From JACJVV01 sp047602755 (GTDB lineage: Archaea > Nanobdellota > Nanobdellia > Woesearchaeales > JACJVV01): DNA of 64,000 nt. The notes beneath the pieces were generated by a model, which was given only the letters and a program-made list of their open reading frames with translations, was not told where the DNA came from and ran no database searches. Location: assembly GCA_047602755.1 (NCBI GenBank), contig JBLKOM010000003.1, positions 1 through 64,000 on the forward strand, in the 5' to 3' direction. Shown piece by piece: positions 27,388-35,563 of the stretch (its first letter is position 1; the number at the start of each line of letters is the position of its first letter). The position numbers were made by a program, and so were the translations under genes.

Positions 27388-28476
27388 TTAGTTATTTTTG
27401 TGCGCTAATAAATTAGTATAAGGATTTGCATATATAGCAATAAAAAAAGGTTTTAGTTCATTAGGTAATTGTGTAAAAGTATTCATGAATTTTTTATCAG
27501 GATTAGTTTGTTTTTGATTTTTTAATATTTGATATGCAGTGATATTTGAAGGCCATAAATGATAGTTTGTTTGTATTTCATAATCAATTCTAGAAGCTAA
27601 TTCTTGTATGTCTGATATACCATATATTGGTTTCGCAAAATTAATTGTTACTCTTCCTGTACTATTATTTAACTCATGCCACATTGTTTTTATATCTTCA
27701 AATTTAGACTTTGTATAACTACTTTCAACAGTTTTTTTATGCAACTCATTTGCTTTCATTACAGCACAAGGATCATATTCATATGATAATGTAACAGGAA
27801 CAATAGGAGTTTGCGACAAAAAGTCATCTAGCGATAAACCTTGGTTTTTGAAAGGCATATAAAGCATTTTAAGAACACGTTCATCTGTAAAATCATTGCT
27901 ATCTTTTGCTCTTCCCTCACGTTGTGCAATCCATATTGAGTTAGAATTTGTAAGTGCATGATATAAAAAGTTAAATTGTTTTTTAATGCTAGATAAATTA
28001 TTATTTTTTGTACGTCTTACAATAAAGCATTTATTCATTCTTACTAATGATTCTATTTGTTCTAATTTTGTTAAATTTTCACCAATACCAACTAAAGCTG
28101 TTTGAAAACCATTTAATTTTAATGCATAATTAATAAACAAAGGGTCTTTTATAATAATTCTATGATTTGACATAAAAATATAATTTCTTGATTTATCCAG
28201 ATTGGTTATTCCTGCTATATTAAAGTCAGCAGAACTAACTATTTCTTGAATTCCTTGAAAAGCTAAATTTTCAATGTCTTCAACAGAAGTTGCTGAGAAA
28301 AATTCTATTTTTATAGTATTTTTATTATCTCCAAAAACTGATTTTAAACCCATATCAAAAAAATATCTAAATAAAAAACTACGCTTAAGGGATTTTACTG
28401 TTTGTTCTATATCTATGTCACCAAAAGGTCTTATTTCCCTATAAATATCATTTTCACTAAATTTGAAATCTAGCAT
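27388..28476 (-). CDS. Glycerolipid-type acyltransferase (PlsC/PlsB-like)
   Basis: 362 residues. The acyltransferase block I is MSNHRIIIKDP (His and Asp separated by five residues, as in the NHRDIVLD subgroup). Block III is SIWIAQREGRAKDSNDFTDERVLKML, a near-match to a subgroup of bacterial 1-acylglycerol-phosphate acyltransferases. TPIVPVTLSYEYDPC is block IV. It would acylate a glycerol-phosphate or related acceptor. No membrane segment is obvious, although FLFRYFFDMGL is hydrophobic. Acyltransferases of this type are unexpected in an organism with archaeal ether lipids, so it may be of bacterial origin or act on another substrate. Confidence 0.8.
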   Translation of the reverse strand: MLDFKFSENDIYREIRPFGDIDIEQTVKSLKRSFLFRYFFDMGLKSVFGDNKNTIKIEFFSATSVEDIENLAFQGIQEIVSSADFNIAGITNLDKSRNYIFMSNHRIIIKDPLFINYALKLNGFQTALVGIGENLTKLEQIESLVRMNKCFIVRRTKNNNLSSIKKQFNFLYHALTNSNSIWIAQREGRAKDSNDFTDERVLKMLYMPFKNQGLSLDDFLSQTPIVPVTLSYEYDPCAVMKANELHKKTVESSYTKSKFEDIKTMWHELNNSTGRVTINFAKPIYGISDIQELASRIDYEIQTNYHLWPSNITAYQILKNQKQTNPDKKFMNTFTQLPNELKPFFIAIYANPYTNLLAHKNN

Positions 28477-28576
28477 AAAGATGAAATACTATAATACTTT
28501 AAAAAAACATGTGCAATATTAATATATATTATGAGAAACTTATTTAAATAAACCATGGTTTGAATTAAAAATATAT

Positions 28577-28711
28577 GTGAGAGTAGCAAAGCCTGGTCAA
28601 ATGCGCAGGACTTAAGTCACAATGAGATCGCTCATCTGTAAATGAGCATTCTTCCTTTGGAAGATATCCTGTCTCTTAGTGGGTTCGGGGGTTCGAATCC
28701 CCTCTCTCACA
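28577..28711 (+). tRNA. tRNA-Leu(UAA) with a 49-nt intron
   Basis: Acceptor stem GTGAGAG pairs with CTCTCAC (28704-28710), with discriminator A at 28711 and no encoded CCA. The D-arm is 28586-28604 with canonical GG. Anticodon stem CAGGA (28606-28610) pairs with TCCTG (28667-28671); anticodon TAA is 28613-28615. The intron runs 28617-28665 after position 37, with CTT/AAG pairing consistent with a relaxed bulge-helix-bulge. The variable arm is 15 nt (class II), and the T-loop is canonical TTCGAAT. Spliced length is 86 nt, normal for Leu. The intron itself contains two perfect hairpins. Confidence 0.9.
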
Positions 28712-28794
28712 CTATTTTTATTCTATAATATATATTTTAGAAACTCTAAATGCTTAATCAAAGGTTTTAAAAGTAATTTAATTTTTGTTTTTTT

Positions 28795-30951
28795 ATGTTA
28801 TTTGATAAAGATGGTAATTTAATTGTTCCTAAAAGTACTAAAATTACAAAAGATACTGAATATTTATGGATAATCAAATCATTAAAGGAGATTCCTTTTC
28901 CTGTAGGCAAGAATTTACTTATAGATTATATGATTGGGAATACTAAAAATGAGTCCATAATTAAATGCAAACTTAATAAATTAAAGACTTTTGGCTGTTT
29001 AGGTTATAGTAAAGAAGAATTAGATGGTATAATAAGTAGACTTCTTATAAATAAATTAATTGTTCAAGTTCCTGCTCTTAAGAATAAATTCTGGAAAGTG
29101 TTAGAAGTTACAGATGCAGGTTACAATGAACTAGATAATCCTACTTTAAACAAAAGTGTGACTATATCAAACCATGAAAATGTTGAAATAACTTTACAGG
29201 AAAAGGAAACATTCAAGGCATTTGGTAAAGCTTTAGAAGGATATAATGATTATCAAAAAAAATCAATCATATGTAACAATGATAAAATATTATGTATTGC
29301 AGGTGCTGGCTCTGGAAAAACAACAGTATTAACAAAAAGAATTGAATTTTTAATTAAATATAAGTCAGTTAATCCAAGCGAGATATTAGCAATAACTTTT
29401 ACAAGAAAAGCAAGACAAGAGATGGAAAAAAGATTATTTGAAAATCAAATTTATGGTGTTAATATTCAAACTTTTAATTCATTTTGTGAGAAATTTTTAA
29501 AACAATATAATAATCAAGTATATGGTAAAGAGATGCAAGTATTATCTTATAGAGATAAAATTGTTTTAATAAATCGTGCTTTATCAGAAATTGGAATGAA
29601 CATTAGTTCTGCAATAAATGTTTATTTTACTTTTTCTCAAAGACGAGGAAAAACAAATGAGCAACTTGTTAATATTTTTAGAGCGGATTGTTTTTTTATT
29701 CGTGATTATTTAAAATTTAAAAATCAATCATCTGATGATATTTCTTTTAAAGATTTAAATTATGAACATAAAAAAAGTGCAGAATTGGTTTTTAATGTAT
29801 GTAACTTAATTGATAAATATATGCAGGAACAAGGACTTAGAGATTTTGCAGATCAGTTAATTGATACTGTTAAATTCTTTAAAATAAGAAAAGATTTAAT
29901 ACCTCAATATAGTCATGTTTTGATTGATGAATTTCAAGATGTTAATGCTACACAAATTGAATTAATAGAATTAATCCATCCAGAAAATCTTTTTTGTGTT
30001 GGAGATCCAAGACAATCTATATTTGGTTGGCGTGGTTCTAATATTAAATATATACTAGAATTTAAACAAAAATATCCTAAATGTGAAATAATTAATCTTA
30101 CAAAGAATTATAGATCAACAAAGCACATAGTTGAATTAATAAATCAAACTATTAAACCAATGAACTTACCAGATTTAGAAACAGATAAAGAAGGGGATAA
30201 AAATATTTCTTTGCTTGGCTTTAAAAATGAAGATTCTGAGTTTCTATTTATTGCTGATAGAATAACTAATTTAGATATTCCAAGAAATGAGATATTTGTA
30301 CTTGCAAGAACTAATAAATTATTAAATAAAATTAGTGAGTTTTTTAACATAAGAAATATTAAGCATATACTTAGAAGTGAAGAAACAAATAATAAAAATT
30401 ATGATAACATTGATAGTGAGAAAATTACTTTAGCAACTATTCATGCAATTAAAGGTTTAGAAGCAAAAGTCGTATTTATCGCAGGTGCTAATACCAATAA
30501 TTTTCCATGCAGAGGTAATGAACACCCCATAATTGAATTAGTTAAAATAGAAGAATACGATAAAGAGGAAGAAGAAAGAAGATTGTTTTATGTTGCATTA
30601 AGTCGTGCAAAAGATTATTTGTATGTAACATATACAGGCTCTATGAGTTATTTTATTTCTTCAAAAATGATTGAATTATTTAGTATGAATAAGTATAGTG
30701 TAAAAAAGCAAATAGTAACAGGGAAAAATCTAAATGGAATATCATTAGATGTAGTCTCAAGATTAAAAAAATGGAGATATGAATCTAGTAAAAATCAAGG
30801 AATACCAGCTTATATGATTATGCATGATACAACTTTAGAAGCAATTGCACAAAGAATGCCTATGACACTTAGTGATTTAGAAGATGTACCTGGACTTGGA
30901 CCTGTTAAAATACAAAAATACGGTGATGAAATTTTAGAGAATGTGTTGTAA
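28795..30951 (+). CDS. UvrD-like SF1 helicase with N-terminal RQC and C-terminal HRDC domains
   Basis: 718 residues. Residues 15-115 (FPVGKNLLIDYMIGN, LNKLKTFGCLGYSKEEL, DGIISRLLINKLIVQ) match the RQC winged helix that normally follows the helicase in RecQ. The SF1 helicase core follows, with GAGSGKTT, ITFTRKARQEM, VLIDEFQDVNATQ, GDPRQSIFGWRGSN, NYRSTKHIVELI, TIHAIKGLEAKVVF and FYVALSRAKDYLYVTY. The last 75 residues (KNQGIPAYMIMHDTTLEAIAQ, DLEDVPGLGPVKIQKYGDEIL) form an HRDC domain. So RecQ accessory domains flank a UvrD motor. Likely unwinds branched DNA in repair or replication. It lies directly after tRNA-Leu and before an accessory island. Confidence 0.88.
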   Translation: MLFDKDGNLIVPKSTKITKDTEYLWIIKSLKEIPFPVGKNLLIDYMIGNTKNESIIKCKLNKLKTFGCLGYSKEELDGIISRLLINKLIVQVPALKNKFWKVLEVTDAGYNELDNPTLNKSVTISNHENVEITLQEKETFKAFGKALEGYNDYQKKSIICNNDKILCIAGAGSGKTTVLTKRIEFLIKYKSVNPSEILAITFTRKARQEMEKRLFENQIYGVNIQTFNSFCEKFLKQYNNQVYGKEMQVLSYRDKIVLINRALSEIGMNISSAINVYFTFSQRRGKTNEQLVNIFRADCFFIRDYLKFKNQSSDDISFKDLNYEHKKSAELVFNVCNLIDKYMQEQGLRDFADQLIDTVKFFKIRKDLIPQYSHVLIDEFQDVNATQIELIELIHPENLFCVGDPRQSIFGWRGSNIKYILEFKQKYPKCEIINLTKNYRSTKHIVELINQTIKPMNLPDLETDKEGDKNISLLGFKNEDSEFLFIADRITNLDIPRNEIFVLARTNKLLNKISEFFNIRNIKHILRSEETNNKNYDNIDSEKITLATIHAIKGLEAKVVFIAGANTNNFPCRGNEHPIIELVKIEEYDKEEEERRLFYVALSRAKDYLYVTYTGSMSYFISSKMIELFSMNKYSVKKQIVTGKNLNGISLDVVSRLKKWRYESSKNQGIPAYMIMHDTTLEAIAQRMPMTLSDLEDVPGLGPVKIQKYGDEILENVL

Positions 30952-30999
30952 ATTGGTTTTGCTGATGAATTAGGTTCTGGAATAATTAAAAATGAACTT

Positions 31000-31830
31000 T
31001 TAATTTAATTTTTTACTAAATCGTATTTGTTTTGCATTCTTTGAGGTTACAACATTTCTACCTAATTCTTTCTCAGCTTCTTTTCTTGCAGTTCCAGCAA
31101 CATTACCTCCTCTTTTAGCAATTTCTTGGTTTTTACCAAATGTATTTGGCTCTTCTTTTTTTGATATCTCAGTAGTTAGTCTTTCGCCAAGCATTGAAAA
31201 AATAAGTTCTAAATCACTCATATGATCTCTTAAATTAATCTTTGATTTATTAGGAATATTTTTTATTTCTTTGTGTTCTTTTATAGGGATATCAAATGTT
31301 GCTGTATGTATTTCATTAGTTAGTATAGCAAAATCTCTTTTTTGAGTAATTCCTCTTTTTTTCCATTCTTCTGTTAAATCTTGTCTTACTGCAATCCCTC
31401 TAAGTCTTTTATCAATCCAGTCTTTAGGATATCCTTTTAATTCATAATATTATTTTACTCTATTTTGTGCAAGTTCTGGATTTTCTATTTCATCTATTCT
31501 TTCTTGTCCTAATTGTGCAAGCCATTGTTTGAAAGGTTCCGCCTTCTTTGAAGGAATTGATTGTATAAGCCGAAAAGCTCCTTTTATAGACACACAATTT
31601 ATTCTTTGTTTACCACCTTTTGTATCCATTAAAAGAGGGGTGGCAATTTGCCCCCAACCTTCATTAAAAGAATCATCTCTTCTTCGCATGTCTTTTAAAT
31701 ATCCAGAAGGATTTTTTGAATCAGTTAAGACTTCAATTAAATCAATAGCAACAAACCACCACTCTTCATTAAACCAAGTTCTGCGTATTTTCTTGTCTTC
31801 AAAGACAATTAATGACTTATCTTTACCCAT
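31000..31830 (-). pseudogene. DinD-like BRO-N family gene interrupted by one in-frame stop
   Basis: Two open segments, 31450-31830 and the tail ending at 31000, lie in exactly the same frame and are separated only by a TAA at 31450-31452. The first is a BRO-N domain (FEDKKIRRTWFNEEWWFVAIDLIEVLT ... GAFRLIQSIPSKKAEPFKQWLAQLG). After the stop comes YYELKGYPKDWIDKRLRGIAVRQDLTEEW, then the conserved DinD-type tail MSDLELIFSMLGERLTTEI and AKRGGNVAGTARKEAEKELGRNVVTSKNA. Without the stop the product would be about 276 residues, normal for DNA-damage-inducible protein D. A single nonsense mutation, or readthrough or a translational signal, are the alternatives. Confidence 0.85.
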
Positions 31831-32064
31831 TCTTTGACTAAATATCTTTTACTTTAAATACTTCACGCCTATATGTCTATTGAAAATATTTCGGAAAATT
31901 TTAGGTAAAGTATATTAAACACTAATTTCTTGTTTTTTTATGAAAATCAAAGAAATGCCCTGGTGGAACATATTTAGTTTTGTTTGAAATGTTTTCGATT
32001 TCTTTCAAAATCTTTCGGATTTCTCGACGATAAGTATATTAAAGAGCTTGTTATCAAATAAAAT
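31831..32064. other. Intergenic region with decayed duplicate of a radC start and a repeated promoter
   Basis: At 31940-31970 the plus strand reads atgaaaatcaaagaaatg and on through tggtggaaca, matching 29 of 31 bases of the radC start at 32919-32949 (both encode MKIKEMPWWN). The frame then closes within a few codons. Also, 31883-31919 and 32007-32043 are 27/37 identical, both ending in aagtatattaaa, 124 bp apart. The region looks like the scar of a local duplication. Confidence 0.7.
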
Positions 32065-32922
32065 ATGAATATAGCTTTAAAAACTGAAATAAATAATAAA
32101 ATCCACACAATTAGAGGCAAGCAAGTAATGCTTGACAGAGATTTAGCTGAACTGTATGGTGTAAAGACAAAAAGGCTAAATGAACAAGTTAAAAGAAATA
32201 TTGAGAGATTTCCAGAAGATTTCTGCTTTCAATTAAATCAATTTGAATTTAATGAAATCTTGAAGTCGCAATTTGCGACCTCAAGTTCAGAATGGGGAGG
32301 AATTAGGTATTTTCCATATGTATTTACAGAACAAGGAATTGCTACTTTATCAGGTATTCTTAGTAGCAAGAAAGCTATTCAAATGAATATTTTAATAATG
32401 AGAGCATTTGTTGCAATGAGACATTTTTTGATAAAAAATGCAGAAGTTTTTATGAGATTAGATAAAGTTGAAAGAAAACAAATTGAACATGATGATAACT
32501 TTAACAAAATATTCAATGCAATTGAAAGCAAGCAATTAACACCTAATCAAGGCATATTTTATGATGGGCAGATTTATGATGCACATAAATTTGGAGTTGA
32601 TTTGATTAAATCTGCAAAAAAAGAGATTATCTTAATTGATAATTTTATTGATGAAAATGTTTTGACATTGCTTTCTAATAAAAAGAAAGTTGTAAATGTA
32701 ATTATTTATACTTTAAATATCTCTGATAAATTATTATTAGCTGAAGAAAAGTTTAACAAGCAATATAACAATTTAGAGATTAAGAAGTTTGAGAGATCAC
32801 ATGATCGATTTCTAATAATAGATGGTCAAGTATACCATATAGGTGCTTCACTAAAAGATCTTGGAAAGAAATGGTTTGCATTTTCTAAAATTAATATAAA
32901 TATTATGGATAGATTAAGATGA
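32065..32922 (+). CDS. ORF6N domain protein with C-terminal PLD-like domain
   Basis: 285 residues. Residues 8-105 are an ORF6N domain: IHTIRGKQVMLDRDLAELYGVKTKRLNEQVKRN, RFPEDFCFQL, and YVFTEQGIATLSGIL. The C-terminal third (IYDAHKFGVDLIKSAKKEIILIDNFIDENVLTLLS, ... HDRFLIIDGQVYHIGASLKDLGKKWFAFSKI) resembles a phospholipase D/TFIIS-nuclease fold, with HDR in place of the usual HxK, so the catalytic site is degenerate. Phage antirepressors use ORF6N for DNA binding. It overlaps radC by four bases. Confidence 0.82.
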   Translation: MNIALKTEINNKIHTIRGKQVMLDRDLAELYGVKTKRLNEQVKRNIERFPEDFCFQLNQFEFNEILKSQFATSSSEWGGIRYFPYVFTEQGIATLSGILSSKKAIQMNILIMRAFVAMRHFLIKNAEVFMRLDKVERKQIEHDDNFNKIFNAIESKQLTPNQGIFYDGQIYDAHKFGVDLIKSAKKEIILIDNFIDENVLTLLSNKKKVVNVIIYTLNISDKLLLAEEKFNKQYNNLEIKKFERSHDRFLIIDGQVYHIGASLKDLGKKWFAFSKININIMDRLR

Positions 32923-33578
32923 AAATAAAAGAAATGCCTTGGTGGAACAGGCCATCATTTAGAGAGGTTGAAAGTTTAAATCCTGCTGAATTATTGTCTT
33001 TAATAATTTGGTGTGGCGATAAGAATAATAATGCAATTGATGTAGCTAATAAATTACTTAAAAAATATAGTTTAAGTAAACTTTATGATGTTTCACTAAA
33101 TGAATTAGAAAAGGAAGTAGGTAAAATTAGTGCAAGGCGTATTAAAGCAATGTATGAAATCTTTAAATTAACAGAGTGGGTTTCTAAGAAAGGTTTTAAG
33201 CCTGTTATTGAAAAAGCTGAAGATGTCTATAATATGTTTGCTAGTGAACTTGGAGATAAGAAAAAAGAATATTTATATGCATTGCTACTTGATACTAAGA
33301 ATAGAGTTATTAAAAAAGAACTTGTTTCTATTGGTACATTAAATAGTTCTCTAGTTCATCCAAGAGAAGTTTTTAAGGAAGCTATTAAAAATAGTGCTAA
33401 TTCAATTATATTAGTTCATAACCATCCAAGTGGTGATTGTGAGCCTTCAATTGAAGATAAAGAAGTTACATTTATATTAAAAAAAGCAGCTAATTTACTT
33501 AAAATAAATTTATTAGATCACGTAATTATTTCATCTACTCATTGGTATACTTTTTCAGAGCAATCATATTTTAATTAA
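32919..33578 (+). CDS. radC: RadC family JAB-domain protein
   Basis: 219 residues. The N-terminus (MPWWNRPSFREVESLNPAELLSLIIW) and a helix-hairpin-helix-like segment (LNELEKEVGKISARRIKAMYEIF) precede the MPN/JAB domain. The latter has LLLDTKNRVIKKELVSIGTLNSSLVHPREVFKEAI, then HNHPSGDCEPSIED supplying the HxHPSGxxxPSxxD metal site, and DHVIIS. Despite its name, RadC has no proven DNA repair role. In mobile islands it often accompanies anti-restriction and recombination genes. Start overlaps the ORF6N stop (ATGA). Confidence 0.93.
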   Translation: MKIKEMPWWNRPSFREVESLNPAELLSLIIWCGDKNNNAIDVANKLLKKYSLSKLYDVSLNELEKEVGKISARRIKAMYEIFKLTEWVSKKGFKPVIEKAEDVYNMFASELGDKKKEYLYALLLDTKNRVIKKELVSIGTLNSSLVHPREVFKEAIKNSANSIILVHNHPSGDCEPSIEDKEVTFILKKAANLLKINLLDHVIISSTHWYTFSEQSYFN

Positions 33579-35165
33579 AGAATGAAAGTATTTTTTTAAG
33601 TTATCATCACATATATATACAAAAGTTCCTTTTATACCTCTTGTTAATAATACTTTGTAAATGTTTAGAATATATCTACGTAAATCATCTGCATTTTCTA
33701 GTGATGCTTTTCCTTTACTATCTTTATATTTCTTTGGATCAATAACAAATTCTTTTTTATCAAAATCATAAGATAATTCTGGACCAATTATAACACCCGC
33801 ATAATTAAGATCATATCCTTGAATAGTATGAATACATCCAACTTCATTAATTGCATTTGGTGAAGTTACCCAGTTCTTATTTACAGAATTCCATCTTAGT
33901 TTTACGTTACCAATAATTATATCATATTTTGAAGGATCTGATTTTGATATCCATTCCCAAGAATATCCCGCAACTACCCTACATAAACCAAATTCTGCAC
34001 CTGACGAAATTTCTTCTGCATTTAGCAATTTTATTTTATTTATCATCTCATATATATCATCAAAAATTTTAAATTCATAATCTCTTATATCATTTAGACA
34101 AATAATTTCATTATTAAAGAAATGTTCAATAAAATCAATATAGTTTTCTCCACCTTTAACTCTTAATTGAGTTTTTAATTTGAAAACATTAAATAAATTT
34201 CTATTAAATCTGGAATTAGGAAGATCTGCTGGTCTAACACTTTGATTCTGATCATAAAAGAGTATTTGGTGATTAGAATTTTCAAAAATCCAATCCAGTT
34301 GATCTCCTTTTTCATTATTAATTAATTTATTATTATTGTCAAATATTTTATATTCACCAGCACCAAGGTTTTTTCTTGTCTTTAACCTGTGTGCTTCATC
34401 AACTATCAATAAATCATACTGCTTATTAAATACTTCACTTGGTCCAATAACTTGAGATGCTTTTAAAAGTGAGATATTCTTAAAAACTTTCTTTAGAGTT
34501 TCTCTAAAAGAAGTCATTGGTACAACTAGGGCAATATTCCAACTATTGAAAGATTCATGGTGAGCAAGGAATTTAATGATATATATTGCTAAAATACTTT
34601 TTCCAGTACCTGGTCCACCAACAATAAGATTTGGAATTTTTATTCCTGATTCAAGATTATTTATTATTTCATTTAATACTTCATACTGATCTTCTGTTAA
34701 TGTTTTGTATGGAGAATACTTAAATAAATCTCTATTCTTTAGATCAAGTAACTTATTAGACACTAATTTATTTTCTAATAGTCGAGTCCATATTTTTTCA
34801 AATTTTAACTCATATAATTCTTTTTGATAATAATTATGCTTTCTTAATCCTGCATTAGCATTATGTAATAATTTTCCTTCAGCAGTCATAAATTCTATTA
34901 ATAAAGACTCAATATCAAGAGTTGCTGATTTATTAAAGTATTCATCTTCAATTATATGACATTTGTTAAATTTTAATCTTTTCTTTGATTCATTTTTTAG
35001 ATGTTCTTTCATTCGGTTATACACATGTATTGTTTCTCCCACATACCAATTATTTCCATTTTCAAGTATGTAAACAATGGGCCAACTTAGTAATCTTTTA
35101 TTATTATCACATATGCTTTTTACTTCTGCCTCTGTAAAATTATATGCCTTAATATGCATGCTCAA
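33564..35165 (-). CDS. GIY-YIG nuclease fused to DUF2075 helicase-like ATPase
   Basis: 533 residues. The N-terminal 90 residues form a GIY-YIG domain: IVYILENGNNWYVGET has the GIY/YIG pair (as VYI and YVG), the Arg is in YNRMKEHL, and the Glu in ESLLIEFM. The remaining 400 residues form a DUF2075/Schlafen-type AAA: Walker A GGPGTGKSILAIYII, Walker B DLLIVDEAHRL, FYDQNQSVRPADL (motif III), and GLCRVVAGYSWEW with IHTIQGYDLNYAGVIIGPEL near the end. It overlaps the MazG-like gene by four bases and is convergent with radC. The architecture suggests a DNA- or RNA-targeting defence protein; no assay is known to me for this pair. Confidence 0.85.
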   Translation of the reverse strand: MSMHIKAYNFTEAEVKSICDNNKRLLSWPIVYILENGNNWYVGETIHVYNRMKEHLKNESKKRLKFNKCHIIEDEYFNKSATLDIESLLIEFMTAEGKLLHNANAGLRKHNYYQKELYELKFEKIWTRLLENKLVSNKLLDLKNRDLFKYSPYKTLTEDQYEVLNEIINNLESGIKIPNLIVGGPGTGKSILAIYIIKFLAHHESFNSWNIALVVPMTSFRETLKKVFKNISLLKASQVIGPSEVFNKQYDLLIVDEAHRLKTRKNLGAGEYKIFDNNNKLINNEKGDQLDWIFENSNHQILFYDQNQSVRPADLPNSRFNRNLFNVFKLKTQLRVKGGENYIDFIEHFFNNEIICLNDIRDYEFKIFDDIYEMINKIKLLNAEEISSGAEFGLCRVVAGYSWEWISKSDPSKYDIIIGNVKLRWNSVNKNWVTSPNAINEVGCIHTIQGYDLNYAGVIIGPELSYDFDKKEFVIDPKKYKDSKGKASLENADDLRRYILNIYKVLLTRGIKGTFVYICDDNLKKYFHSLIKI

Positions 35166-35524
35166 TACTCCGTATACTTTTTATTTAATCCTTTAACTTT
35201 ATCAACAGGATATTTTTTATTATTTTTTTCCATTTTTTTGTCTAATTCTGTGACTAAATCAACATTATATCTTTGAGCTAATCTTAAAATAAAATAAAAT
35301 ATATCTGAAATTTCTTCTGTTATTAGTGTTCTTTTAGAATCATCTTTAAACATTTCATCAATTTCTTTTTCTGATTTAAATCTAAATATATCTAATAACT
35401 CTCCAGCCTCTGTAATTATGCCTATTGCTAATTCTTTTGCATTATGATATTGATCCCAATTTCTATCATCACAGAACTTTTTTATTTTTTCTTTTAACTC
35501 ATTTATGTTTGTTTGATTATCCAT
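35162..35524 (-). CDS. MazG-like nucleotide pyrophosphohydrolase
   Basis: 120 residues, all one MazG-type helical domain: YHNAKELAIGIITEAGELLDIFRF (E-x-x-E), then ITEEISDIFYFILRLAQRYNVDLV (E-x-x-D) with NNKKYPVDKVKG at the end, the family's usual terminus. Residues for Mg binding are in place. Enzymes of this short class hydrolyse dNTPs or their modified forms. It immediately precedes the GIY-YIG/DUF2075 gene with a 4-bp overlap, so a joint function is likely. Confidence 0.9.
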   Translation of the reverse strand: MDNQTNINELKEKIKKFCDDRNWDQYHNAKELAIGIITEAGELLDIFRFKSEKEIDEMFKDDSKRTLITEEISDIFYFILRLAQRYNVDLVTELDKKMEKNNKKYPVDKVKGLNKKYTEY

Positions 35525-35563
35525 TTTTAGGTATATTTAATAATAAGTTATAAAACTTTTTCC

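Noticed and set aside
31450..31452. Recoded stop such as pyrrolysine or selenocysteine
   Set aside because: The codon is TAA, which neither system uses; a nonsense mutation is simpler.
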